Part shown: one piece after another, positions 43,602-53,300 of the stretch | How the letters are laid out: each line of letters opens with the position of its first letter | Position numbering within the stretch: position 1 is the stretch's first letter | NCBI GenBank assembly: GCA_048594885.1 | Contig: JBMDXB010000150.1 | Span: 73,408-137,407, forward strand | Length of the DNA stretch: 64,000 nucleotides | Direction: 5' to 3' | From: JBMDXB01 sp048594885 | GTDB taxonomy: Bacteria; Acidobacteriota; Vicinamibacteria; Vicinamibacterales; 2-12-FULL-66-21 | Translations under genes and position numbers: made by a program | The notes under the pieces: model-generated | Seen by the model: only the letters and a program-made list of their open reading frames with translations | Told to the model about the DNA's origin: nothing | The model's database searches: none

Positions 43602-44299
43602 TTCTGCCCGTAGTAGGCCTGCGCGCCGTGCTTCCGCTCGAAGTGCTTGTCGATCAGGAACTCGTCCGGGCGGGGCGCGTCGGGCGCGATCGTGCGCACG
43701 CGCCACTCGAGGCGCGCCAGGTACTCGAGCACACGAGCGTGCTCGATGGCTTTCGCGGTGTCCGGTCCCCAGGCAAACGGACCGTGATTCGCAACCAGCA
43801 CTGCCGAGACCGCTGACGGCGAGACCTTGCCCTTGCGGAACGTCTCGACGATCACGAGGCCGGTGTTCTTCTCGTAGTCCTGCTCGACTTCTTCGCGCCG
43901 CATCGGCCGCGTCACCGGCACGTCTCCGTGAAAGTAGTCCGCGTGCGTCGTCCCCATGCACCGCACCGGCAGCCTCGCCTGCGCGAGCATGGTCGCGTAC
44001 TCGGAGTGCGTGTGCACGATCGCGCCGCAGCCCGCGAAGGCGCGATAGAGCTCGAGATGCGTCGGGGTGTCGGAGGACGGCCGCAGCGTGCTGTCGATCA
44101 CCTCGCCCGTCTGCAGCGACACCGGGACGATGTGCTCGGGCGCGAGGTCGCCGTAGGGGACGCCGCTCGGCTTGATGGCGAGCACACCGGCCGCGCGATC
44201 GGCCGCCGAGAGGTTGCCGAACGTGCCCATCACGAGCCCGCTCTGCGCGAGCTCCATGTTCGCGGCATAGACGGTTTGACGAAGTTCTTTGAAGTTCAC
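43598..44299 (-). CDS. araD: L-ribulose-5-phosphate 4-epimerase
   Basis: The protein has 233 residues from the GTG at 44299, chosen because it gives the family start (NFKELRQTVYAANMELAQSGLV); the open frame upstream is antisense to araB. It interconverts L-ribulose-5-phosphate and D-xylulose-5-phosphate. Zinc ligands H96, H98 (HTHSEYAT) and H172 (NHGPFAWG) and the catalytic D77 (SSDTPTH) match E. coli AraD shifted by one residue. The C-terminus HFERKHGAQAYYGQK is also typical of AraD rather than of fuculose aldolase. It lies between araB and the HAD gene, all on the minus strand. A BIME-like double hairpin fills the gap to araB. Confidence 0.92.
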   Translation of the reverse strand: MNFKELRQTVYAANMELAQSGLVMGTFGNLSAADRAAGVLAIKPSGVPYGDLAPEHIVPVSLQTGEVIDSTLRPSSDTPTHLELYRAFAGCGAIVHTHSEYATMLAQARLPVRCMGTTHADYFHGDVPVTRPMRREEVEQDYEKNTGLVIVETFRKGKVSPSAVSAVLVANHGPFAWGPDTAKAIEHARVLEYLARLEWRVRTIAPDAPRPDEFLIDKHFERKHGAQAYYGQK

Positions 44300-44316
44300 A
44301 TCAGTTCGTGCATCAG

Positions 44317-44372
44317 CGTAGGGGCGGAGCTTGCTCCGCCCGGGTTCGCACCGGCCAAGGCCGGTCCCTACG
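44317..44372. repeat. BIME-like pair of GTAG-tagged REP hairpins between araB and araD
   Basis: Two REPs face each other. The first, on the plus strand, is GTAG (44318-44321) with stem GGGCGGAGC, loop TT and stem GCTCCGCCC. The second, on the minus strand, is GTAG (44371-44368), GGA, stem CCGGCC, loop TT and stem GGCCGG (to 44351). The outer CGTAGGG/CCCTACG ends also pair, so the whole 56-nt unit can fold as a cruciform. The TAG of the second tag is the araB stop codon. In the mRNA it could protect or separate araB from araD. Confidence 0.85.
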
Positions 44373-46065
44373 TCAGGACGGCTCCCTCGACGGCCCGTGC
44401 CTTGATCGCGAGCAGGCGCTTCATCAGCGTGGCGAGGTCGCCGCGCGCGCCGGGCACGCCACCGAACGCGTCGTGCAGCTCGCGGTAGATCGCGTAGAGC
44501 TCCGTGTAGACGGCATGCCCCACGGGATCCGGCATGAACCGCTTCTCCTTCAGCGTCGTCATGCGGTCCTGCGCCTCTTCCCACGAGTCGTATCCGCCGG
44601 CCGCCGCGCCGGCCGTCACCGCTGCGGACACCGCGGACCCAAGAGCCGGCGTCTGCGGGGAGCCGGCGATCAGCATCGGCTGGCCGATGACGTCGGCGTA
44701 GATCTGCATGAACAGATCGTTCTTCTCGGCGATGCCGCCGCAGCAGACGACGCGATCGATCGCCACGCCGTATTCGCGGACGCGTTCGATGATGGCGCGG
44801 GCGCCGAACGCCGTCGCTTCGATGAGCGCGCGATAGATCTCGGCGCGCGTCGTGTGGAGCGTCTGGCCGACGATGAGTCCGGTCAGCCGGGTGTCCACGA
44901 GAATCGTGCGATTGCCGTTGTTCCAGTCGAGCGCGACGAGGCCGGATTCGCCTGGCTTCAGCGTCGCGGCCTCGCGCGACAGCTCCGCGTGCAGCGCGTC
45001 CCCGCCCTTGCAGACGCCCTCGACCCACCACTTGAGGATGTCGCCGACGGCCGACTGCCCCGCCTCGATGCCGAAGTAGTCCGGCATGATCGAGCCGTTG
45101 ACGATGCCGCAGATGCCGGGAATGTCGTCGATGCGATCGGAGGTTGGCGCGATCGCGCAGTCGCACGTCGAGGTGCCGATGATCTTCACCAGCGTGCCGG
45201 TGCGCACGCCCGACCCAACGGCGCCGTAGTGCGCGTCGAAGCCGCCCATCGCAATCGCGATCCCCTCGCGAAGGCCAAACGACTCCGCCCACTGCTTCGA
45301 GAGACGGCCGGCAGGCCGTCCGGGCGGCCATGCCTTGGCATAGAGGCGATCGCGCAGCTCGGCGAGCTTCGGATCGAGCCGCGCGAGGAAGTCCTTCGAT
45401 GGCAATCCGCCCCAGGTGTCCGAGTAGAGCGCCTTGTGGCCGGCCGCGCAGACGCAGCGGACGATGTCGGCGGGCCGCTCGACACCGGCGAGCACCGCGG
45501 GGATGAAGTCGGCGAGCTCGACCCAGCTCGCGGCGGCATCGAACACGTCGGGCGCGACGTCGAGGCAGTGCCAGATCTTCGACCACCACCATTCGGAGGA
45601 ATACGTGCCGCCGATCGGCGCGATGTACTGCGGCGCGTATTTGCGCGCGGTCTCGGTGATCCTCGCGGCCTTGTCCGCCGAGGTGTGGTCCTTCCATAGC
45701 CAGGCGTGCGCAGCGAGGTTGTCCTTCCACTTCGGATCGAGCGCGAGCGGTCTGGCCGACGCGTCGATCGGCAGCGGCGTCGAGCCGGTGGTGTCGACGC
45801 CGATGCCGATCACGCGATCGCGCGAGAAGCCGGGCGCCGCCCCTGCGGCCTTCAGCGCCGCGCTCACCGACGCGCGCAGCCCGTCGATGTAATCGGCGGG
45901 ATTCTGCCGCGCGAGGTGCGGATCCTTGGGATGCAGCAGCACCCCCTGGTCACCGCTCGGATAGTCGAAGACGTTGGTGCCGATGACGCGGCCGTCGGCG
46001 CAGTCGACGACGACGGCGCGGACGGAGTTGGTGCCAAAGTCGATGCCGATGGTGTAGGTCGCCAC
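44368..46065 (-). CDS. araB: L-ribulokinase
   Basis: FGGY-family sugar kinase of 565 residues. The GTG start at 46065 has GAGGA 5 nt upstream. Recognisable against E. coli AraB throughout: TIGIDFGTNSVRAVVVDCADG, GIGVDTTGSTPLPID, LWKDHTS, YSSEWWWSKIWH, SWVELADFIPAVL, WGGLPSKDFL, GFDAHYGAVGSG, KIIGTSTCDCAI, GQSAVGDI, LDWNNGNRT and ATAFGARAIIERV with GGIAEKND. It phosphorylates L-ribulose with ATP. It is divergent from the first arabinose-block receptor; the 208-nt gap contains a promoter and operator for that receptor, and araB may be controlled by the same site. Its stop codon lies in the REP pair. Confidence 0.95.
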   Translation of the reverse strand: MATYTIGIDFGTNSVRAVVVDCADGRVIGTNVFDYPSGDQGVLLHPKDPHLARQNPADYIDGLRASVSAALKAAGAAPGFSRDRVIGIGVDTTGSTPLPIDASARPLALDPKWKDNLAAHAWLWKDHTSADKAARITETARKYAPQYIAPIGGTYSSEWWWSKIWHCLDVAPDVFDAAASWVELADFIPAVLAGVERPADIVRCVCAAGHKALYSDTWGGLPSKDFLARLDPKLAELRDRLYAKAWPPGRPAGRLSKQWAESFGLREGIAIAMGGFDAHYGAVGSGVRTGTLVKIIGTSTCDCAIAPTSDRIDDIPGICGIVNGSIMPDYFGIEAGQSAVGDILKWWVEGVCKGGDALHAELSREAATLKPGESGLVALDWNNGNRTILVDTRLTGLIVGQTLHTTRAEIYRALIEATAFGARAIIERVREYGVAIDRVVCCGGIAEKNDLFMQIYADVIGQPMLIAGSPQTPALGSAVSAAVTAGAAAGGYDSWEEAQDRMTTLKEKRFMPDPVGHAVYTELYAIYRELHDAFGGVPGARGDLATLMKRLLAIKARAVEGAVLT

Positions 46066-46141
46066 GTGAATCCTCGTCGCTGCCGGTTATCCGCCGATCA
46101 TCCCATAAATGCCGTTATTGGTCCTATCAATGCGGCTGGTA

Positions 46142-46171
46142 TTGCGCGTGCATCCGGCGCGGCGTTAACAT
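46142..46171 (+). promoter_or_regulatory. Putative sigma70-type promoter of receptor 1
   Basis: TTGCGC (46142-46147), 18-nt spacer, TAACAT (46166-46171). It is supported mainly by conservation: the second receptor has TTGCGC, 18 nt and TATCAT at the same place with a near-identical spacer (TCCGGCGCGGCG in both). The operator begins 12 nt downstream, as expected for repression near the start site. Confidence 0.5.
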
Positions 46172-46182
46172 CGCGGCGATTG

Positions 46183-46196
46183 TGTAAGCGATTACA
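46183..46196. promoter_or_regulatory. LacI-type operator before receptor 1 (and araB)
   Basis: TGTAAGCGATTACA matches the LacI/CcpA cre consensus TGWAANCGNTNWCA at every position. An identical 14-mer precedes the second receptor. It lies between divergent araB and receptor 1, so one site could control the kinase operon and the transporter. The LacI-family gene 4 kb away is the obvious candidate ligand-responsive repressor. Confidence 0.75.
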
Positions 46197-46273
46197 GCAA
46201 TCGCGTTCAAAACAGACCATAAGCGCAGGCCGGCTGTCAACGAACCGCAAGCAAGAACGGGAGGCGGGGTCAT

Positions 46274-49200
46274 ATGAAACGGCAACATGTCGACGCGCGA
46301 CTGTGGGGCGCCCTGTTCGGATGTCTTTTGCTCTGGCTGTCCCTGGTCCCTTCGGCCTCGGCACAGCAAACGCTGGGTACGGTCAGCGTCACCGTCGTGG
46401 ATTCCAGCGGCGCGGTGGTGCCGGGCGCGACCTTGACACTGACCGACGTCATCACCAACTACGCCCGCACGGCAACCACGCAGGAGGGGGGCAACTACAC
46501 CTTTGTGAACCTCAACTTCGGCCAGTACAAACTGACCGTCTCCCTCGTCGGTTTTCAGACGCAGAGCCTCGATGTGCTCGTGCAGTCGGCGCGCACGACG
46601 GACGTGAAGGCCACGTTGACCGTCGGAGCCGTGGCGGAAGTCGTCGAGGTGGCGGGCGGCGTGGCGCCCCTGGTGGAGAGCACGACCAACGCTGTCGCCA
46701 CCACCATTGACATGAAACAGATCGAAGACCTGCCACTGGCCGGCCGCAATATCGCACAACTGTCCCAGTTGGCGGCCGGCTTCAACGGCACCTGGAACGG
46801 GCTGCCGTCGGCGGCGCAGGGCAGCACGGTGGACGGCATCGTCGGCAACACCAGCCGCTGGCGCTATCAGTCCAACACCGCCGGTTCGTCGACCGCCATC
46901 ACGCCGCGTCTGGAGAACATCGCGGAAATGGTGATCAGTACCGATCAAATCGACATGAACCAGGGCTTCGGCAATTCCACGATGCAAATCACGTACGTCA
47001 CCCGCCGTGGCAGTAACGCGTTCCATGGCCGGCTGTACGAAGGCTTCCGAGCTCAATTCCTGAATGCCCGGAACTGGGGCAGCAGCGTCAAGCCAAAGTA
47101 TCACCAGAACGAGTTCGGCGCCTCTCTCGGCGGCCCTGTTTTCAGGAACAAGCTGTTCTTCTTCGCCAGCGGCTCTGCCCTGGACGTGCCCGGCGGCAGC
47201 CGCACCACCCGCACCTACTTCTCCGACGACGCGAAGCGGGGCGTGTTCACCTATGGCAACGGCTCCACGGCGAACCTGTTCGATATCTATGCGGCCTACA
47301 ACGCGGCGAACCGCACGACCTTCCCCGCTGCGGTATCGCAGATCAATCCGATGTCGCAGGCGCGCATCGCCGAAGTGGATCGCTACCGGCAGAATGCCGG
47401 CGTTCTGTCTGCTCCGGAATCGCAGCCGACCGATCCGAACCTGCGTCAGTGGGAGTGGCAGTACGCGAATCCGCGGCGGACCTACTACCCGACGTTCCGC
47501 ATGGACTACAACATGTCGGACCGTTGGCGCGTGAACCTGGCTTACAACCAGTCCAAGTTCAATGCGCCGACTTCCTACTCCGATCACTGGCCGGGGGATG
47601 GCCGGGGCGCGGCGCAAAAGAGCAACAACGCCAGCGTGTCGCTCGGGTTGGACACCAACATTACGCCGACGTTGCTCAACCAGTTCACTGGCGGGTGGCT
47701 GTATACGGCCGCGTGGTTCGGGATTGGCGGTTCCGACGGCTTCTACACCAATCCGACCATCAACTACGGCTACGCTGGCTACACCGACAACTACGAGTTG
47801 CCGAACTCGCGCATGCAGCCCAATTTCAGCGTGTCGGACAACATCACCTGGGTGAAGGGCTCCCATACGCTGCGCTTCGGCGGCAACGCCTATCGCGAGG
47901 TGAACAAGTATTGGGATCCGCCGGAAGGGTACACAGCGATCAGCCTCGGCCTGGTCGAAAACGATCCGGCGCGCGACGTACTGACCAAAGAGGCTATCCG
48001 GGCGGCGGCCGGTCCAGGGGCTCCCTTGCCGACCGATGCCGAGTGGGCCAACGCCCGCGCGCTGTATGCGATGCTGGCGGGACGGATTTCGAACTTCTCA
48101 GGACGTCACGCCTATCGTCCCTCGGCCGGTACATACGCGACTGGAAACACGCCGGACCCGAACGGGGTCGCGTACTCGACGTTGTACGAACTCCTGACGT
48201 CTTGGGGACTGTTCGTCCAGGACTCCTACAAGATGAAGCCCAACCTGACCGTCAACATGGGCCTGCGCTGGGACTTCGTCTCGCCCGACAAGGATCGTAC
48301 CGGGAAGTATCACTCTCTGACGCCCCAGGATTTATTCGGCCCCACCGGCGTCGACAACCTCTTCAACCCCGGACCGCAGTCGCTGACCGGAACCTATGAT
48401 CCGGTGTACACCGCCCGGGAAGCCCCGTACGGGCACTGGCGGGTCACCCCGCAGCCGGCTGTCGGCATCGCCTGGACGCCGCGGTCCGAGGGCAACTTCT
48501 TCGAGCGGCTGCTGGGCGGCGACAGGTCGGTGGTGCGCACCGGCTACTCGTTCCGGCGATTCACTATGCCGCAGCAGTTCGTGTGGGACATGGGCTCGTC
48601 GTTTGGCCTCGCGTTCTACCAGAACTTCAGCGCGAGTCCCAGTACCTCAGGATCCCCCGGAACGTTCAGGCCTGGCAGCATCAGGCTCGGCGATCCAGGC
48701 TGGCTGCCCCAATCGTGTGCCACGGCGCCCTCCGCTCCGGCGTGCCTCGTGTACAGCCCGCAGCAGTACGATCAAGTCATCCACATGAAGGACTCGACCT
48801 TCATCGGCGGCGCTGCCGCAGGCATCCGCAGCGACATTCGCCAGCCCTACACTCAGTCCTGGACCGTGGGCATCCAACGGGAGCTAGGCAGGGGACGCGC
48901 GATTGAGGTGCGCTATAACGGCAATCGCACCCGGAACCAGTGGCTCGCGATGGACATCAACGAGGTGAACATCTTCGAAAACGGCTTCCTGGATGAATTC
49001 AACAAGGCTCGAACGAACTTGAGCATCAATCGGGCGGCCGGCGTGAATTCCTTCGCCAACCGCGGCCTGCCGGGGCAGGTGAACCTCCCCATCATGACGG
49101 CGGCCGGCATCAGCTTCAGCAACGCAACCTTCATCAACCAGCTGGGGAACGGCGCGGCCGGCAGTTTTGCCAACACCTTGGCGACCAACCGCGACTACTT

Positions 49201-50101
49201 CTGCCGGATGGTGGGCAGTTCGTTCGAGCCGTGCGGCACCAGCTACGGGGCGGGCGCTGGCTATCCCATCAACTTCTGGCTGGCGAACCCGTTCGCCATC
49301 GGCTCCTGGACCAATGCCTCGTACATGAGCGACACCGGCTACTCCAACTACCACGGCTTGCAGGTGGAGTATCGGCAGCGCCACTGGCACGGCGCGAGCC
49401 TGACCGCGAACTACACTTGGAGCAAGACCAAGGGCGTGGCCACCGCGGGCGACTGGACAGGCGGCTATAACCAGTTCACTTTGCGCGATCTCAACTCCAG
49501 CTACGCGCCGCTCGGCACCGACCGAACCCACGTCGTCCACGTGAACGGCACCTATGACCTGCCCTTCGGTAAGGACAGACGGTGGCTGAACAACGGCGTC
49601 CTCGAGAAGATCGCAGGCGGCTGGACGGTCTCCACGATCATCACGTTCCAGACCGGTACGCCCTTCCGGATTACTGGCAACAACAACACCTTCAACAACA
49701 AGCGCGACGGCGGCCTGATCCTGAACGGCATCACTCGCCAGGAGATCCAGGATCGCGTCGGCCTGTACTTCAACGCGGCCGGACAGGCGTACTTCCTGCC
49801 TCCGGACTGGGTCGCCCAGCTCAAAGCCGATGGAACCATCATCTCCAACAACGTGCCGGGAACGTGGGGGGAGATCTTCTATTTGTATGGGCCGACCCAG
49901 ACTTACACCGATATCGGGATCTCGAAGGCCGTGTCCCTGACGAACCAGATTCGGTTCAAGTTCCAGGTGGAAATGCTGAACGCCTTCAACCACCCGACGT
50001 TCGGACAGAACACCACCGGCCTGGCGTCGACCGGGTTCGGGCGTGCCAGCCAGCAAGCGACCTCGCGCCGCATCGAGTTCCGGGCGAACGTGGAATTCTG
50101 A
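46274..50101 (+). CDS. Oar-like TonB-dependent receptor 1 of the arabinose block
   Basis: The protein has 1275 residues. The ATG at 46274 follows GGGAGGCGGGG. A signal peptide (about 1-36, ending ASAQ) is followed by a carboxypeptidase-regulatory-like domain (TLGTVSVTVVDSSGAVVPGATLTL), the plug and a very long barrel ending RRIEFRANVEF. Near residue 975 it has a DYFCRMVGSSFEPCGTSYG loop with two cysteines that is conserved in the next gene, so the two are paralogues. Given the operator and neighbours it is the likely importer of arabinose-containing oligosaccharides; the ligand is inferred from context only. No SusD partner is visible. It is followed by receptor 2 with 226 nt between. Confidence 0.88.
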   Translation: MKRQHVDARLWGALFGCLLLWLSLVPSASAQQTLGTVSVTVVDSSGAVVPGATLTLTDVITNYARTATTQEGGNYTFVNLNFGQYKLTVSLVGFQTQSLDVLVQSARTTDVKATLTVGAVAEVVEVAGGVAPLVESTTNAVATTIDMKQIEDLPLAGRNIAQLSQLAAGFNGTWNGLPSAAQGSTVDGIVGNTSRWRYQSNTAGSSTAITPRLENIAEMVISTDQIDMNQGFGNSTMQITYVTRRGSNAFHGRLYEGFRAQFLNARNWGSSVKPKYHQNEFGASLGGPVFRNKLFFFASGSALDVPGGSRTTRTYFSDDAKRGVFTYGNGSTANLFDIYAAYNAANRTTFPAAVSQINPMSQARIAEVDRYRQNAGVLSAPESQPTDPNLRQWEWQYANPRRTYYPTFRMDYNMSDRWRVNLAYNQSKFNAPTSYSDHWPGDGRGAAQKSNNASVSLGLDTNITPTLLNQFTGGWLYTAAWFGIGGSDGFYTNPTINYGYAGYTDNYELPNSRMQPNFSVSDNITWVKGSHTLRFGGNAYREVNKYWDPPEGYTAISLGLVENDPARDVLTKEAIRAAAGPGAPLPTDAEWANARALYAMLAGRISNFSGRHAYRPSAGTYATGNTPDPNGVAYSTLYELLTSWGLFVQDSYKMKPNLTVNMGLRWDFVSPDKDRTGKYHSLTPQDLFGPTGVDNLFNPGPQSLTGTYDPVYTAREAPYGHWRVTPQPAVGIAWTPRSEGNFFERLLGGDRSVVRTGYSFRRFTMPQQFVWDMGSSFGLAFYQNFSASPSTSGSPGTFRPGSIRLGDPGWLPQSCATAPSAPACLVYSPQQYDQVIHMKDSTFIGGAAAGIRSDIRQPYTQSWTVGIQRELGRGRAIEVRYNGNRTRNQWLAMDINEVNIFENGFLDEFNKARTNLSINRAAGVNSFANRGLPGQVNLPIMTAAGISFSNATFINQLGNGAAGSFANTLATNRDYFCRMVGSSFEPCGTSYGAGAGYPINFWLANPFAIGSWTNASYMSDTGYSNYHGLQVEYRQRHWHGASLTANYTWSKTKGVATAGDWTGGYNQFTLRDLNSSYAPLGTDRTHVVHVNGTYDLPFGKDRRWLNNGVLEKIAGGWTVSTIITFQTGTPFRITGNNNTFNNKRDGGLILNGITRQEIQDRVGLYFNAAGQAYFLPPDWVAQLKADGTIISNNVPGTWGEIFYLYGPTQTYTDIGISKAVSLTNQIRFKFQVEMLNAFNHPTFGQNTTGLASTGFGRASQQATSRRIEFRANVEF

Positions 50102-50207
50102 GCCGAGCGGGCGAGACGTCATGCGTTCGCTGGGGCCTCGAACCTCGGGTCTCCAGCGAACGCTTCTTCCCATAAGCGCGGTTTACCGTGCCAGTAGTCC
50201 TACTCTA

Positions 50208-50237
50208 TTGCGCCCGCGTCCGGCGCGGCGATATCAT
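50208..50237 (+). promoter_or_regulatory. Putative sigma70-type promoter of receptor 2
   Basis: TTGCGC (50208-50213), 18-nt spacer, TATCAT (50232-50237, five of six to TATAAT). The spacer shares TCCGGCGCGGCG with receptor 1's promoter. The presence of its own promoter shows that receptor 2 is not merely read through from receptor 1. Confidence 0.55.
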
Positions 50238-50250
50238 CGCGCACTGATCT

Positions 50251-50264
50251 TGTAAGCGATTACA
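50251..50264. promoter_or_regulatory. LacI-type operator before receptor 2
   Basis: TGTAAGCGATTACA again, identical to the site at 46183 and a perfect match to TGWAANCGNTNWCA. It begins 13 nt after the -10 element, and both receptors also share GCCGGCTGTC further down their leaders (46229 and 50286). Confidence 0.75.
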
Positions 50265-50327
50265 GCGCGCTCAAAAGACACGAAGGCCGGCTGTCCACGA
50301 ACGGCAAGGGAGAGGAGCCGTACAAAC

Positions 50328-53300
50328 ATGAAGAACGTCTGCCTCGGACTGCTGATGTGTGTCGCGCTGCTGTCGGATGTTCCGCCAGCGGCCGCGCAGG
50401 TCCGAATCACGGGCGCCATTTCCGGCACCGTGACCGATACGTCCGACGCCGTCATCCCGGGCGCCACGGTCCTCCTGAAGGACGAAGGCACCGGCGTGAC
50501 GAAGGAAACGATCTCCAGCGAGTCGGGGTTCTTCAGCTTCCCCGACCTCAATTTCGGCACCTATCAGCTGACGGTCTCGCTCACCGGCTTCCAGAAGTCG
50601 GTGCTGAGCAAGATCGTCGTCGAGGCCGGGCGGACGACGGACCTCCGCGTGCGGCTGTCCGTCGGCAATCTCGAGGAGGTCGTCACGGTCGAGGGGTTCA
50701 CGCCCGTACTCGAGACCAGCTCGAACATGATTTCCGGCACCATCAACCGGAAAACGATCGAGGACATGCCAATCACCGGCCGTAACCTCTTCACGCTGGC
50801 GGCACTTGTGCCGGGCGCCGCGGCGCCGCAGGGAACCAGCAGCTATCACTACAACGGCATGCCGGGCGGCACGATCAACCCGACCATCGACGGCGTCAAC
50901 AACTCGTCGAACGGCTGGAAGAGCGGCGGCACGAGCTTTTTCGGGACGGTGCCGGCGCGACTCGGCGCCATCGAGGAAGTGACGGTCGAAACCTCCGGGC
51001 AGGGCGCCGAGGCTGGTGCGATGGGCGGCGTCAACTTGAAATTCGTGACGCGCCGCGGGACCAATCAGTATCGGGCGAGCACGTTCTGGCAGCACCGCAA
51101 CGAGTACTTCAACGCGAACAGCTTCAACAACAACGCGCGCGGCATCCAGAAGAACAAACTGCGGCGCCACGATTTCGGCGGCAACTTCGGCGGGCCGCTG
51201 CTGCCCGGCACGGCGCTGCGCGACAAGCTGTTCCTCTTCATCAACTACGAGCAGGAGTACATCCCGCAGACCGGCACGCGCACGCGGACGGTGCCGAAGG
51301 CTGAAACGGAGCTGGGAGTCTACACCTACCGGACGACCGCGGGCGAGATCCGCACTGCGAACGTCCTCGACATCGCGAGAGCCGCGGGGTATCCGTCGAC
51401 GATCGATCCGCTCATCGCGCGGCAGCTGGCGGGGATGCGCGAGGCGCGCCAGTACGGCGTCGTCAACAGCACGAACAGCCTGCTCACCGAAGAGCTCTCC
51501 TGGCGCGAGCCGCAGCAGAACGATCAGTACTACCCGACGGCGCGCATGGACTATCAGATCACGCCGTCGCTGTCCTGGATGGGAAGCTGGAACCTCTATC
51601 GGCAGGACACCACGGGCCGGCGCTTCTGGCCGATTCCCGGCTACCCGCCGCAGGACGACACGCAGATCCGCTCGTGGTGGATCACCTCCACCGGCCTGAA
51701 CTGGTCGGTCAGCCGCAACATGCACAACGAGTTCCGCTACGGCGTGCAGCACAGCGGCGACGTGATCCCGTTCCGTGAGGCGCGGATCTACGAGGAACTC
51801 AATGGAACGTTGAACGGCAAGCCGTTCCGCCTGCCGAACAACCTGCCGCTCGGGTTACGGCCGCTCGCAAACGATGCCGCGCCGATCACCGGCCGGCACT
51901 ACATCACGACTATCACCGACACGCTGACCTGGGTCCGCGGCAATCACTCGTACAAGATCGGCGGCTCGTTCCGGCTGAGCGACTGGCGTGACACCTCGTT
52001 CGACGGCCCGGGCTCGAACGGGTTCCTCGGCCTTCCGCAATATCAGCTCGGGATGCCAACGGGTGATCCGGCACAGGGTATTTTCAGCGCGACGTCGATG
52101 CCCGGCATCCAGAGCGGCGATCTCGGAAACGTCCGCAGCCTCTACGCGCTGCTGACCGGCCGCGTGTCGTCGGTCACGACGGGCCGCATTCTCGATCCGG
52201 CCACGCTGCAGTACTCCGATCAGATCTATCGCGAGAACTGGACGGCGTCGAAGATGGGCGGCGTGTACGCGCAGGATTCCTGGCGCATGAACCCGAACTT
52301 CACGCTGAACTACGGCTTGCGTTGGGAGATCACCGGCGCGCCGCACAGCAAGCTGGGGAACGCGAACTTCCCCGACATCCCGAACTTGTTTGGTCCGTCG
52401 ACGAAGCTGTTCAGCCCCGGCGCGCTCGACGGCATCATGAACCCGACCATCAGCCGCGGGACGCACGCCGCCAAGGCCGACTACAACAACGTCGCGCCGA
52501 ACGTCGGCTTCGCGTGGACGCCGATGTTCAAGGACGGCCTGCTCGCAAGAATCGTCGGCAAGGGCGACCAGAGCGCGATTCGTGGCGGCTATTCGCTCAC
52601 CTTCTATGACGAAGGCACGAATATGTTCGCCTTCAACGCGGGCAGCAACCCCGGCTACGGCCAGTCGCTGCGGCTGCAGCCAGGCATCGGCTTCCAGCCG
52701 GGCGAACTGACGCTGCGCTCGCCGCTGCCGCCGTTCGTCGCGTTCCCCCTCGAGTACAAGGAGACCTTCCCGCAGTCCGACTTCACGTTCTCGAACGGCT
52801 TCCGGACGATGAAGCGGGACCTCGAGACGCCGTACGTCCACTCGTGGAACATCGGGCTGCAGCGGCAAATCACCAAGGGCACGGTCGTCGAGGCGCGCTA
52901 CCTCGGCACGCGCGGCGAGCACGTGTGGCGTACCTACAACATCAACGAGGTGAATGTCTTCGAGAACGGGTTCCTGGACGAGTTCAAGAAGGCGCAGAGC
53001 AACCTGGCGATCAGCCGCGCGAACGGCAACGTCGCGAACTTCTCGAATCGCGGTCTGCCCGGCCAGGTGGCGCTCCCGATTTTCGAGAGCGCATTCGGCG
53101 CGCGCGGGTCGCAGCCTGCGCTGCCGGCGGGCTCCGGGTTCACCAACGGCGGCTTCATCACCGATTTGGATGAAGGCACTGTCGGCAACCTGGCCAACAG
53201 CCTCGCCGGCAACTCGAACTACGTCTGCCGGCTGTTCGGCAGCGCGTTCGCGCCGTGCCAGCGGCTCGGCTTCAACGCGCCGGGCCCGTACCCGATCAAC

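Noticed and set aside
43598..45730. A 710-codon minus-strand frame that would fuse an unknown N-terminus to AraD
   Set aside because: The first 477 codons overlap araB on the same strand in another frame and are Arg-rich nonsense. AraD homology begins exactly at the GTG at 44299.
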